From positions 1-49,385 of the forward strand of contig NZ_PGOI01000014.1 of assembly GCF_002794355.1 (NCBI RefSeq): a stretch of DNA of 49,385 bases. Reading direction: 5' to 3'. Positions 1 through 9,178 of the stretch are shown one piece after another. Below the pieces are notes generated by a model that was given only the letters and a program-made list of their open reading frames with translations, did no database searches and was not told where the DNA came from. The DNA comes from Pseudorhodobacter sp. MZDSW-24AT. Its GTDB lineage: Bacteria > Pseudomonadota > Alphaproteobacteria > Rhodobacterales > Rhodobacteraceae. Positions within the stretch are counted from its first letter, which is position 1. Each line of letters starts with the position of its first letter. Made by a program: the position numbers and the translations under genes.

Positions 1-1032
1 GGGACGGGCGGCGGCGGGGCTGGCGGCAGCGCCGGGGGTGGCACGGGAGGCAGCGGCACGGGGGGCAGCGCCGGGGGTGGCACGGGGGGCACGCCCCCCG
101 GAGGCAGCACGGGCGGAGGCAGCACAGGGGGCGGCCCCACCCCGCCGCCCGCCGTCACATTGCCCGCACAGCCTTTCGAACCCGCGCGCCTTGCAGATTG
201 GTCCACCGATCCCGCATGGGCCGATGGCAGCACCGCCGCGCGCAGCCTTTCCGGCACCCCCGGCGATGACACGCTCATCGGCGCTTCAGGGTCGGATTTC
301 CTGCAAGGCGGGCTGGGCGATGATCTGCTCTACACGGGCCTTGGCAATGACACCGTGTTTGCCGGACCGGGGAATGACACGCTTTTCGCTGCGGGTGGCA
401 CCAACGAACTCTGGGGCGGCCCCGGAAATGATGTGATCCGGGGCCGCGGCGGCAGCGATTACATCGGCGCCGGCACGGGCGACGATCTGGTGGATGGCGG
501 CGGTGGGCAAGACACCATCTGGGGCGGCGCCGGGGCCGACACCCTGATGGGCGGCAGCCGCGCCGACAGGCTCGGGGGCGGCAGTGGTGCCGACAGGCTC
601 TATGGCTTTGGCGCGGACGATCTCATCTTCGGCGGGCCCGACGCGGATACGGTGCATGGTGGCCTCGGCGCCGACACCATCTGGGGCGGCCCCGGACATG
701 ATCTGATCGCCGGCGGCGCGGGAAATGACACGCTCTCAGCCGGAGCAGGCACCGATCACCTCTGGGGCAATGCCGGGGCCGACACCTTCCTGTTCTACCG
801 CAATTACGAACGCAGCTATCTGCGCGATTTCAACCCTGCCGAAGGCGACGAGATCGCGCTCACGCAATGGCTCTTCAACGGTGCGCCGCCCGGGGCAGAT
901 CAGATCGTGCAAAGCTATGGCCAGATCACCGCAGAAGGCGCGGTGCTCACCCTCACCGCCGCCAATGTCATCATCCACATTCCGGGATTTTATGATCTGA
1001 ACCTTCTGGCCGATCACATCGCGGTCATCTGA
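1..1032 (+). CDS. RTX-type calcium-binding secreted protein, 5' end missing
   Basis: The reading frame is open from base 1, so the gene starts upstream of the window. The first ~45 codons encode a Gly/Ser/Thr-only low-complexity stretch ending in a Pro-rich turn. Then come about ten nonapeptide RTX repeats of the GGxGxDxLx type (for example GGLGDDLLY, GGPGNDVIR, GGAGADTLM), which in the family fold into a Ca2+-binding beta roll. The C-terminal ~80 residues (GADTFLF, then YLRDFNPAEGDEI) resemble the serralysin-type C-terminal domain that carries the signal for type I secretion. Established for the family: secretion by an ABC/MFP/TolC exporter and folding outside the cell on calcium. Inferred: a surface or matrix protein, fitting the glycan genes that follow. 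The catalytic or adhesive part, if any, lies upstream. A TTG at 160 is in frame but is not needed as a start. The 165 bases to the next gene show no clear terminator. Confidence 0.88.
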   Translation, partial: GTGGGGAGGSAGGGTGGSGTGGSAGGGTGGTPPGGSTGGGSTGGGPTPPPAVTLPAQPFEPARLADWSTDPAWADGSTAARSLSGTPGDDTLIGASGSDFLQGGLGDDLLYTGLGNDTVFAGPGNDTLFAAGGTNELWGGPGNDVIRGRGGSDYIGAGTGDDLVDGGGGQDTIWGGAGADTLMGGSRADRLGGGSGADRLYGFGADDLIFGGPDADTVHGGLGADTIWGGPGHDLIAGGAGNDTLSAGAGTDHLWGNAGADTFLFYRNYERSYLRDFNPAEGDEIALTQWLFNGAPPGADQIVQSYGQITAEGAVLTLTAANVIIHIPGFYDLNLLADHIAVI

Positions 1033-1197
1033 TCCGCCCGCGCAGCCACACCGCGGCCACAGGTTTCAGTTGGAAATCCCGCCGGTTTTTGCTTTCATCC
1101 GCGCCATGACCAAGATGCTGCGCCTTGCCTGCGGGTTCTGCCGGATCGGTCCCACCCTGCTCCGGCGGGGCAGCGGTCCGCAGACGGATGCGCGCCC

Positions 1198-2880
1198 ATG
1201 CCCCTGATCCCTGCCCAGATCAGCGTCATTCTCCCCGCCTACAATGTCAGCGCCCATATCGCCGCCGCCATCCGCTCTCTGCAAGACCAAAGCTTTGCGC
1301 AGTTCGAGGCATGGGTGATCGACGATGGCTCAACCGACGACACCGCCGCGCAGGCACAGCGCGCCATGGGCACCGACGCGCGCTTTCACCTCATCCGGCA
1401 AGAAAACCGCGGCCTGTCCGGCGCGCGCAATCAGGGCCTTGATCGGGCACACGCCCCCTTTGTCGCCTTTCTCGATGGCGACGACCGCTATGATCCCGAC
1501 TTCCTTCAGGCGCTGCACGACGACCTTTCTGCCAACGCGGCCGCGCCATGGGTCGCCTGCGGGGTCAGGTTCTGCACATCCGATGGCAGGCAGCACCCGC
1601 ATTCCGCCATCCACGGCCAGACAGAGCTTCCTGCCGATGCTGCCGCCTGCGTCTACAGCCTTGGCGACTGGCGCGATGTCATCCGGCATTTCCCCTCGGC
1701 CTGGAACAAGCTCTATCGCCGGGCCTTCATCGGCGATCTGCGCTTTGATCCCGGCACCCTCTACGAAGACCACGGCTTTTTCCACCGCCTCGCCGCGCGG
1801 ACGCCCGTCCTGCGCCACCTGCCCCGCCCGCTTTACCTTTACACGCTGGAACGCGACGGCCAGATCACCCGCAGTGACAGCGAGCGGGTGTTCGAGCAAT
1901 TCACCGTGCTGGAACGCTCGGCACAGATCTTTGCCACCACAGACAAGACCGGCGCCCGCGCGGCGCTCGCGCAGCTCTCCACCCGTCTGGCCTGCGAACG
2001 CCTCGACGCCCTGCGCAGCCCCGACCGTGCCGCGCGCTTCCGCGCCGCCGCCGCCCAATTCTTCGCCCGGCATCAGATCACGCCCGATTGGCACTGGGAC
2101 ACCCATCTCGATCCGCTGCAAGCGCTCAGCCTGATCGCCGACCCGCCTCTGCTGATCCGGCCCTTTCCCGCCGATGCCGCCCCCCCCGGGCTGCGGCCCG
2201 ATCCGCACAGCCCGCACGCGCCCCTGATCGGACTCTGCCCCCCCGATCACCCGCTTCCGCCCGAGGCGCTGTGCATCGACCTTCCCGCCAGCGCGCGGAT
2301 CGACACCGCCACGCTCATACAGGCGGCCACCACGCTCCTGCGCGACAGGCTGGCGGCCGTGGTCTTGCCGCTGGCCACGGCGCAATCCCCCCAGCCGCCG
2401 CAAGCGCTCACGCCCGATCGCGCCCTTGACGCCAACCCCGCGCTTCACGCCCTCTTGTCGCGCGCGGCCTTCGCGGGCGACCCCACCTTGCGCGATCCGC
2501 AGCACCGCCTCACCGACCGCGCGTTGCGCCTCTGCGCGGCGGGCGTGCCGGTTGCATGGCTTGCGCCTCCCCTTGCCCCCGGCTTTGCCGCCAGCGCACC
2601 GCCGCCCCATGGCCCCCTGCCGCCCTCCATTGCCCGGGTCCTTCCCCCCGGCGGGGCCCGGCGGCTTGCCTTGCGCGCCGCCACCGCCCGCCCGCACCGC
2701 ACCAAGGCCCATCGCCTCCTCTCTCTCCTGCATCTCGCGGCGCTCGGCCTGCGCCACGGCTGGATCGGCACCCCGGGCCGTGTCGACCCCGACACGCCCC
2801 CCCTCTTGCGCCGGATTTTTCGCCTCCCCCCGCCAGAGCCCACAGCACAGGATTGCAACAACGCGCGCCGCCCCGCATAA
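1198..2880 (+). CDS. Glycosyltransferase family 2 with long uncharacterised C-terminus
   Basis: 560 residues. The N-terminal ~110 residues are a textbook GT2 (GT-A fold) domain: ISVILPAYN at the start, IDDGSTDDT around residues 41-48 for nucleotide-sugar binding, ENRGLSGARN, and the metal-binding acidic motif FLDGDD at residues 91-96. The W-N-K-L-Y-R segment near residue 165 and the EDHGFF segment near 190 are typical of family members that add sugars to polysaccharide chains. From about residue 270 the protein is Pro/Ala-rich and I recognise no domain. There is no obvious Shine-Dalgarno sequence before the ATG; the start was chosen because it immediately precedes the conserved first beta strand. 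The next gene starts 33 bases downstream, so the two are probably co-transcribed. The acceptor and donor sugars cannot be told from sequence. Confidence 0.9.
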   Translation: MPLIPAQISVILPAYNVSAHIAAAIRSLQDQSFAQFEAWVIDDGSTDDTAAQAQRAMGTDARFHLIRQENRGLSGARNQGLDRAHAPFVAFLDGDDRYDPDFLQALHDDLSANAAAPWVACGVRFCTSDGRQHPHSAIHGQTELPADAAACVYSLGDWRDVIRHFPSAWNKLYRRAFIGDLRFDPGTLYEDHGFFHRLAARTPVLRHLPRPLYLYTLERDGQITRSDSERVFEQFTVLERSAQIFATTDKTGARAALAQLSTRLACERLDALRSPDRAARFRAAAAQFFARHQITPDWHWDTHLDPLQALSLIADPPLLIRPFPADAAPPGLRPDPHSPHAPLIGLCPPDHPLPPEALCIDLPASARIDTATLIQAATTLLRDRLAAVVLPLATAQSPQPPQALTPDRALDANPALHALLSRAAFAGDPTLRDPQHRLTDRALRLCAAGVPVAWLAPPLAPGFAASAPPPHGPLPPSIARVLPPGGARRLALRAATARPHRTKAHRLLSLLHLAALGLRHGWIGTPGRVDPDTPPLLRRIFRLPPPEPTAQDCNNARRPA

Positions 2881-2913
2881 CCGTCACAAGCGCGGCGTCG
2901 CACAAGGCTCCGA

Positions 2914-5900
2914 ATGATCCCCTTCCGCACGGCACATGGCGCGTTGTTTCAGTGTCAGGTCGACCCGGCCTTGACCTTTTACGCAAATCTCAACTTCTGC
3001 CTCGCCCAGCCCGACCACATCGGCTTTCATCTCTCGCTGCGGCTCCCCGAAGGCGTGGTGGTCGCCAATCGCAAAGACGCAAGCGGCTGGCACCGTGAAG
3101 AGCACCTGCCGCTCCGCTTCCCCGACCGCCCCTTTGCGCTTGCCCTCGCCTTCACCGCCGCTGCCGTCACCGTCACCCTCGACGGCACCCCCTTCGGCCG
3201 CTTTCCCCGCCTCCCCCGCCCCGACCGGAAGGCCCGCTTCTTCCTGCGCCGCGGCTACCCCGATCTTGCCCGCATCGCCCATTGCAGCGTTGAAGGCGCC
3301 ATCCCTTGGGAAAGCATCGAAACCCGCGACCACAGCTTCGACCGCCTCTGGCAATCCTTGCGCCCCGGCGCGCCCCCCACCCTCACCGACCGGATGGAAC
3401 TGGCCGAGCGTCTGCCCGCGGGCCAGACCCAACCGCGCCACGCCGTGCTGCTGCCGGGGGCCGAGGCGCCGTTGCCCCTGCGGCCCGCCACCGATGCCCG
3501 CAACACGGCCCCCAACACCTTCGCCCTTCCCCAAGGCGTGGCCGCCGTGCTGATCCCGGGCCGCATCTGGCGCGGCACCGCACCCGACGCGCCCGCCCTC
3601 CTGCCGCTGATCGACACCGCCAGCGGGCACGCCCTCGCCCCCGTGCAGATCGACCGCACGGGCCTTGCCCAGCGCCTCACCCGCCTTGCCGCCTCCGGCA
3701 GTCTCGCGCATGACGATCTTGCCGCCCTGCAAGCGATCGAACATGTGCAGCACGCGGATCTCTGGCCCCGGTTGCCCTCTGCGGTGCAGTCCGCGCTCAC
3801 CGCCGCCGCCGCGCGCCTGCACCTGCAATCCCAGCTTCCCGCGTCCCCGCTTCCGCCAGCGCCGACGCCCGCGCCACAGCCCTTTGCCGCCCTCACCGCC
3901 GATCTCGCGCGGATCTTAACCACCAACCCCGACCGCGCCGCCCTCGCACACTGGCTCTCTGTCCTGCCCCGCCCAGCAGACCCCGAAGCGCTGGCCCTCA
4001 CCCTCTGCCCCAGCTTCTGCGCGGCAGATGCCTTTGATCTGCTTTACAGCGCCGCCGCTGCACGGGACCTGCCACCCCCGCGCGCCAGTGATGACGTGGG
4101 CTATCTTTCGCTGCGCCTGCCCTTTCATCTGCTCGACGGCTCCGCCGATCTGGTGGCCGATCATCTGCACCTTCTGGCCAAGCGCCACGGCGGCTGGCTC
4201 GCCAGCACCGCCATCGGCTGGATCGCCCGCAGCATCGCGCCACCCGGCGCATTGGCCCTGCCCGAGGCCAAGCGGCTTGCCATCCTGCACGGCTTTTGCG
4301 CCCTGCTGCGCGCGCAAGCCGCCGATCCTTGGGGCCGCACCCCCTGCCACGGGATGATGGAAGGCACCCTCGCCCTCATCGCCCACCTGCCACGCCTGCC
4401 CGCCGACAGCCGCAACACCCTCATCGCCAGCACGCTCATGGCCTATGGCCTGTCGCCGCGCTTCTGGTCCCGCCTGCCCAGCAGCGCAGGCGACGCCAGC
4501 CTCTCGGCCCTCGCCCCCGATCTTGCGACAGCCCGCGCGGCCTTTGCGGGGCTGAGCGATCCGCAAACCTGTGCCGCAAGCCTTGCCGAACTGGCCCGGC
4601 TGAACGTTCAAGGCACCGACTCCGCCGCGCTGTGTCTGCTCTCGCCCGACTCGCGGCGCGCGGCGGCCCCGTGGCACCCGGACATGGCCTTGCGCGATCT
4701 TTTCCACCCCGGCAACGGCACAGACCCCGATTTCGACGTGCCCGCCGCCATCGCGCGAAGCCTGCCCCGCTTTGGCCCCCGCCCTCGCGTCTCTCCCTTT
4801 CAGACGCTCGAGCGGAAGCTCGGGGCCGCTGCCTTTTCGCTGCTCACCACATGGCACAGCACCGCACCTGCGCAGCGGCACGCCGCACTGCAAGACTGTC
4901 TGACCGATGCGCTCGCGCTCTCTGGCCCGGCGGCAGGGCACCTCGGCTTGGCCGTGAGCCTTGGCCTCCTGCGCGCCCTGCACGCTGACACAGCGGCCCG
5001 CGCCCTGCTGCTCGCGCATCTGCACGCGCTGCGCGCCGGGGGAACTGCGTCCCCCGCCGACATCCTCGCCGCGCCCGCCTCGCGCCTTGCCTTGCAGGCG
5101 CTACCGCCGCAGCCCGCCGCCGCCGCCCGCGCGGCACTCGGCCTGCCTGATCTTGCCAGCCCCTCTCCGCCAGCGGATGACATCCCCAGCCCCGCCACCG
5201 CGCTTTTCAACACGGTTGTGGTGGTGATGTCCTGCCAGCCCCATCTTGCCACCCGAATTCCGGCCTTGCGCCAGACATGGCTCGCCGATCTCGACCGGAT
5301 GGGCATTCCCCATCTCATCGTCGTGGGCCGCCGCTCCGCGCCCTCTGCCGCGCCTTTGCAAGACAGCGCCGGGGTGGTTTTCCTTGATGCACCCGATGAT
5401 TACGAAGGCCTGCCGCAGAAAACCCTTGCCGCCATCGCCCATGTGCAGACGCACTTCCCCGGCCGCCGCCTGCTCAAGGTGGATGATGACTGTTTCCTGC
5501 ACGCCGAGGAATATTTCCTCAGCCTCGCCTTCCTGCGCGCCGATTACCACGGTCGCCCCTTGGGCCGCGCTCGGGGGCAGATGGACCGCACATGGCACCG
5601 TGCCAAGTCGACCACGGCGCGCGGGCAGCATGATCTCGACAAATCGCCCGAGCCCTCCACCTATGCCGATGGGGGCTCCGGCTATCTGCTCAGCCCCGAT
5701 GCGATGACCGCCCTGTCCCGCAGCGCCACCACCGCCGAAGGCCAGCGGCTGATTCAGGCCTCTTTCATGGAGGACAAGCTGGTGGGCGATCTGCTCGCGC
5801 TCTCCGGCATCCGCGTGACGGGAGATGATTACCGCGTGCATGTGCTGCGCCGCAGCCGCCCCGGCGGGCTTCTGGTGCCGAAATGGGAAGACGCCTGCCT

Positions 5901-6975
5901 TCCCTTCACCGGATCGGGGATCGCGCTTGCGCATCTCGACGGCCCGGATCTGCAACAGGCCGCCGCCCGCGCCGCGCGCGCCCGCCGCCCGACCGGGGCC
6001 AAGATCTGGCCCACGCTGGTTCCGGCCCGGCTCGGTGCGCAAAGCCATGCGCTGGATCTGCTTTCGCCCCCCGCCCGGCTTGATCTCGCCCGCAAGGCAC
6101 CCGTGGCGGTGGTCGCCTGCCTGCGCAACGAAGCGGCGATGCTGCCGCATTTCCTCGCGCATTACCGCAGCTTGGGCGTTGAAAGCTTTCTGATCGCCGA
6201 CAATGGCTCGGACGATGGCACGCTGGAACAGCTGGCCGATCAGCCCGATGTGGCGCTCTTCACCGTCGACACCGACTACAACCAGTCACATTACGGCGTG
6301 CTCTGGCAACAAGCGCTGATGGCCGCCTTCCGCCCCGACCGCTGGTCTTTGGTCGCCGATGCCGACGAGCTTCTGGTCTGGACCGCCGATGCGCGCGGGC
6401 ATCTGCCCGACCTGCTGGCCGACCCTGCCTTTCACGGCTGCGATGCCGCCCGCATCTTCATGCTCGACATGTATCCCCAAGGCCCCCTCTCTGCGACCGA
6501 CTTCGCCCGCGATCCGCCCTTCACCGCCGCCCCCTTCGTCGACCGCATGCCCTTTCTCACCACCGCCCTCGGGCGCGGACCCTTTTCCGACAGCCTCACC
6601 TACACCTCCGCCACCCGCCACCGGCTGCTGCCCGGCTCCCGCTCCGAACTCTTCGTGGCGCAGAAAATCGCCCTTCTGCGCTACCGCCCGTGGATGCGCC
6701 TCAGCGACGGGCTGCATTACGTGGGCGAAACCCGCCTCTCGCCCCGCAGCCTGCTCTTTGGCCATTTCAAATACACCGCCGCCTTCCGCGCCAAGGCCCA
6801 AGCCGAGGTCGCGCGCGGCCAGCACTTCAACAATTCCGAGGAATACCGCAAATACCTCGACCTTCTGGCCGAAGGCCGTGACCAGATCCACGAGCCCGCC
6901 GTCTCGGTCCACTGGACGCAAAGCCCCTTCGTGCAAAGCATCCTGACCACCGGCCAGCCGCCTCAGCCTCGGTAA
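2914..6975 (+). CDS. Galectin-like lectin domain fused to GT31-like and GT2/GT92-like glycosyltransferase domains
   Basis: 1353 residues, no signal peptide or TM segment seen. (1) Residues ~20-125 align by eye with animal galectins: FYANL (galectin-1 FVLNL), FHLSLRL with H39 and R43 (HFNPRF), VVVAN with N52 (IVCN), GWHREE with W59 and E62 (WGTEQR), then the beta-strand pattern ending FGRFPRLP (KFPNRL). Six of the eight classical sugar-contact positions are kept; N46 is replaced by S41 and R73 by H64. (2) Residues ~130-765 are Ala/Leu/Pro-rich, probably helical, and unrecognised. (3) Residues ~766-985 look like GT31 (fringe/core-1 galactosyltransferase type): RIPALRQTW, KVDDDCF with DDD at 857-859, YADGGSGYLLS at 917-927, FMEDKLVG at 951-958. 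(4) Residues ~1065-1340 look like Glyco_tranf_2_4/GT92: CLRNEAAMLPHF, IADNGSDDGT, VADADE at 1147-1152. Inferred role: a cytoplasmic bifunctional enzyme elongating a galactose-containing glycan, with the lectin domain holding the acceptor. Its stop overlaps the convergent GT4 gene by 13 bases. Confidence 0.85.
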   Translation: MIPFRTAHGALFQCQVDPALTFYANLNFCLAQPDHIGFHLSLRLPEGVVVANRKDASGWHREEHLPLRFPDRPFALALAFTAAAVTVTLDGTPFGRFPRLPRPDRKARFFLRRGYPDLARIAHCSVEGAIPWESIETRDHSFDRLWQSLRPGAPPTLTDRMELAERLPAGQTQPRHAVLLPGAEAPLPLRPATDARNTAPNTFALPQGVAAVLIPGRIWRGTAPDAPALLPLIDTASGHALAPVQIDRTGLAQRLTRLAASGSLAHDDLAALQAIEHVQHADLWPRLPSAVQSALTAAAARLHLQSQLPASPLPPAPTPAPQPFAALTADLARILTTNPDRAALAHWLSVLPRPADPEALALTLCPSFCAADAFDLLYSAAAARDLPPPRASDDVGYLSLRLPFHLLDGSADLVADHLHLLAKRHGGWLASTAIGWIARSIAPPGALALPEAKRLAILHGFCALLRAQAADPWGRTPCHGMMEGTLALIAHLPRLPADSRNTLIASTLMAYGLSPRFWSRLPSSAGDASLSALAPDLATARAAFAGLSDPQTCAASLAELARLNVQGTDSAALCLLSPDSRRAAAPWHPDMALRDLFHPGNGTDPDFDVPAAIARSLPRFGPRPRVSPFQTLERKLGAAAFSLLTTWHSTAPAQRHAALQDCLTDALALSGPAAGHLGLAVSLGLLRALHADTAARALLLAHLHALRAGGTASPADILAAPASRLALQALPPQPAAAARAALGLPDLASPSPPADDIPSPATALFNTVVVVMSCQPHLATRIPALRQTWLADLDRMGIPHLIVVGRRSAPSAAPLQDSAGVVFLDAPDDYEGLPQKTLAAIAHVQTHFPGRRLLKVDDDCFLHAEEYFLSLAFLRADYHGRPLGRARGQMDRTWHRAKSTTARGQHDLDKSPEPSTYADGGSGYLLSPDAMTALSRSATTAEGQRLIQASFMEDKLVGDLLALSGIRVTGDDYRVHVLRRSRPGGLLVPKWEDACLPFTGSGIALAHLDGPDLQQAAARAARARRPTGAKIWPTLVPARLGAQSHALDLLSPPARLDLARKAPVAVVACLRNEAAMLPHFLAHYRSLGVESFLIADNGSDDGTLEQLADQPDVALFTVDTDYNQSHYGVLWQQALMAAFRPDRWSLVADADELLVWTADARGHLPDLLADPAFHGCDAARIFMLDMYPQGPLSATDFARDPPFTAAPFVDRMPFLTTALGRGPFSDSLTYTSATRHRLLPGSRSELFVAQKIALLRYRPWMRLSDGLHYVGETRLSPRSLLFGHFKYTAAFRAKAQAEVARGQHFNNSEEYRKYLDLLAEGRDQIHEPAVSVHWTQSPFVQSILTTGQPPQPR

Positions 6976-8432
6976 AGCGCCAAAAGCCGGTCCAGATGCG
7001 GCCCCATCGTCTCGGGCACCACCGCATCGCGCCAATAGGCCTCGGCCCCCACCGCGCCCGACAGGATCGCCCCGATCCGCGCCGCGAAATCCGCCGCATC
7101 GCCTGCGCGGAACACAAACGCCGGGCTGCGCCCCAATTCCCGCGCCCCCCCCAGATCGCTGCACAACACCGGCACCCGCCGCGCGTGCAGCTCGATCGCC
7201 ACCTGCGGCAGGTTGTCCTCCCACATCACCGGCACCAGCCCCAGCCCCACATCCGCCAGCAGCCCGTCCAGATCCGCATGCCCATAGCCATCCTGATGCC
7301 GAAAGCCCGCCAGCCGCGGGGCCAGCGCCGCCAGCCGCGCCATCACCGCCGCCTCGCCGCGCCGCGCCGCCACCAGAAGATGCAGCCGCCCCAGCACTGC
7401 ATCGGGCAAGGCCTCCAGCGCCTCCAGCAGGAAGTAAAATCCCTTGTCCCGGCGCATATAGCCCAGATAGGCCAGCGCCAGCGTGCCATCCGCGCGCAAG
7501 ATCGGCCCGCGCGCAGGGGCCGCCGCAAAACCCTCGGCAGCCACCGTGCCAATCGGCAGCGTCACCGCCCGATCCGCCCGCACCCCTTCGCGCAGCGCGA
7601 TCTGCCGCACCCGCTCCGACACACACAGCACCACATCGCAATGCGCATTGATCCGCGCCACCATCGCCGCCCGCCGCGCCACAAAGCCCGCGCCTTCCGC
7701 CTGCACTCCGGGCGCGACCGCCCCCGCCTCCGTCCGCCGGCGCCGCAAACCCTTGCGCAGCCGCGCCAGCCGCCGCGCCACCCCAAAGGCCAGACGAAAG
7801 CTCTCGCGGTAGACCCGCCCCAGCGGCGACACCCCCGCCACTTTCAGCCTGTAGCCCAACCCATGCGCCGCCCGCACCTGCGCCGCAGGCCAGCGCTGCG
7901 GCAAGCAGGTCACACAGCGCCGCCCGGCCTCATCCTCGGTGCAGTTGCGCGCCTCGTCCTGCCAGAAATTCACCTGCGGGCAGAACGGGTAATAATTATG
8001 CAGGCTCAGCACAAAGCGGGTGCCGGGCAGCGCGGCCCGCAACGCCAGCACATCCACCGGCAGCCCTTCCAGATTGTTGAAATGCACCACATCATAAGGC
8101 CCGGTGCGGCGCAGGAAATCTTCGAACACCGCCTCGGTCGCCGGATGGCGCAGCTGCGCGGACTGCCCGAAAGACGCATGCCCCGGCGCCAGCACGCCCG
8201 AATTCACCAGATCAAACCGCCGCCCGCGATCGTCCATCGGGCCATGCCGCATCGGTTCCCAGCGCGGCGCGCGGCGCAGCGGATCGTAAGAGGTGCCACT
8301 GGCCAGAAACACCGCCTCCACCCCGTTGCGCCCCCGCAAAGCCTGCATCAGATTGCGCTGATACAGGGAAACCCCGCCGCCGCGCTGTTCCGGGTCCAGA
8401 TAATCCACCCAGTTCACATACAGAATCTTCAT
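6963..8432 (-). CDS. Glycosyltransferase family 4-type (GT-B fold)
   Basis: 489 residues counted from MKILYVNWVDYLDP; the frame stays open 43 codons further upstream, but that stretch lies inside the preceding gene and is not conserved-looking. The N-terminal domain has the Gly-rich acceptor-side loop RGGGVSLYQRN. A cysteine-containing insert after LHNYYPFCPQVNFW (several C residues, including RRCVTCL) is common in a subset of GT4 enzymes. The C-terminal Rossmann half has LAYLGYMRRDKGFYFLLEAL and the ELHARRVPVLCSDLGGARE segment that in GT4 contacts the donor nucleotide sugar. Retaining transfer from a nucleotide sugar in the cytoplasm is the family reaction; the sugar is unknown. Its start overlaps the stop of the sulfotransferase gene by 4 bases, so the two are translated from one mRNA. 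Confidence 0.87.
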   Translation of the reverse strand: MKILYVNWVDYLDPEQRGGGVSLYQRNLMQALRGRNGVEAVFLASGTSYDPLRRAPRWEPMRHGPMDDRGRRFDLVNSGVLAPGHASFGQSAQLRHPATEAVFEDFLRRTGPYDVVHFNNLEGLPVDVLALRAALPGTRFVLSLHNYYPFCPQVNFWQDEARNCTEDEAGRRCVTCLPQRWPAAQVRAAHGLGYRLKVAGVSPLGRVYRESFRLAFGVARRLARLRKGLRRRRTEAGAVAPGVQAEGAGFVARRAAMVARINAHCDVVLCVSERVRQIALREGVRADRAVTLPIGTVAAEGFAAAPARGPILRADGTLALAYLGYMRRDKGFYFLLEALEALPDAVLGRLHLLVAARRGEAAVMARLAALAPRLAGFRHQDGYGHADLDGLLADVGLGLVPVMWEDNLPQVAIELHARRVPVLCSDLGGARELGRSPAFVFRAGDAADFAARIGAILSGAVGAEAYWRDAVVPETMGPHLDRLLALYRG

Positions 8433-9178
8433 GCGGGCAGCTCGTCCTGAAGCCAGTCCTCGCGCCCCAGATGCCGCATATAGGCCTCGATCGGCCCCGG
8501 ATCGGCAAAACGGTCCAAAACCCGGTTCGCCCCCTGCTTCACCAAGGCCGAGGCCATGCAAGGATCAGGCTCCACCCCCAGAAAGCCGCAGATCTGCGCG
8601 GCAAAGCCGGGCTGGAACATCTCCCGATACTCCACCGTCATCTTGCGGTTCGGCAACCGCTCCAACCATTGCGCAAACAGAAAATCCATCGTCGCATAGT
8701 CATGCCAATGCTGGCTGATCTGCTGCGGCGTCGCCTCAATCTTCTTGCGCATGCCCAAAGACCGGCGGGTCTGCGCCCAATTCCGCGTCTGCATCGCCTT
8801 CAGATATGACGCCACCTGCGCAAGACGGTTGTAGCGATGCACGTAAACGATCGTCACGTCCGACAGTTCGGGCAACTGCGTCAACACCCGGATGTTGTGC
8901 CCCAGCATCAGCTTGAACCCAATCCGCTTGTGCGGCCCGCTGGCATGGCGCTGAAAGAACGCTTTCAGGAAATAGCGCGGCGCCCGGTCGCGTTCCCACA
9001 GCAGATCAGGGCTATAGTCCGCCGCGCCGGTCTCGATCACCGAATAAGGGTTGAAGACCTCGCCCGAACAGCTGATCTCGGGATGCGAATCCAGCAGGCT
9101 CATCAGATAGGTGGTTCCGCTGCGCGGCAGACCCACGATCACAAATCGCCTGTCCTCATCCTGCATCGGCCCGGTCAT
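8429..9178 (-). CDS. PAPS-dependent sulfotransferase
   Basis: 249 residues from the ATG at 9178. Residues 12-24 (FVIVGLPRSGTTY) are the 5'-phosphosulfate-binding loop that replaces a P-loop in sulfotransferases, and IVYVHRYNRLAQVASY matches the 3'-phosphate-binding region. EVFNPYS and the Y-R-E-M-F segment resemble NodH/Stf0-like carbohydrate sulfotransferases. Family reaction: transfer of sulfate from PAPS to a hydroxyl, here most likely on a sugar, given the flanking glycosyltransferase and UDP-galactopyranose mutase genes. I chose 9178 because GGGCGGGATGGA lies just before it; an in-frame GTG at 9208 would add ten residues without a good Shine-Dalgarno, and ATG 9166 is a third option. A 25-codon ORF with a better ribosome-binding site overlaps the start in another frame (see separate entry). 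Confidence 0.85.
   Translation of the reverse strand: MTGPMQDEDRRFVIVGLPRSGTTYLMSLLDSHPEISCSGEVFNPYSVIETGAADYSPDLLWERDRAPRYFLKAFFQRHASGPHKRIGFKLMLGHNIRVLTQLPELSDVTIVYVHRYNRLAQVASYLKAMQTRNWAQTRRSLGMRKKIEATPQQISQHWHDYATMDFLFAQWLERLPNRKMTVEYREMFQPGFAAQICGFLGVEPDPCMASALVKQGANRVLDRFADPGPIEAYMRHLGREDWLQDELPA

Noticed and set aside
1106-1207. 33-codon frame starting MTKMLRLACGF before the GT2 gene
   Set aside because: No ribosome-binding site and it overlaps the GT2 start; it looks like chance.
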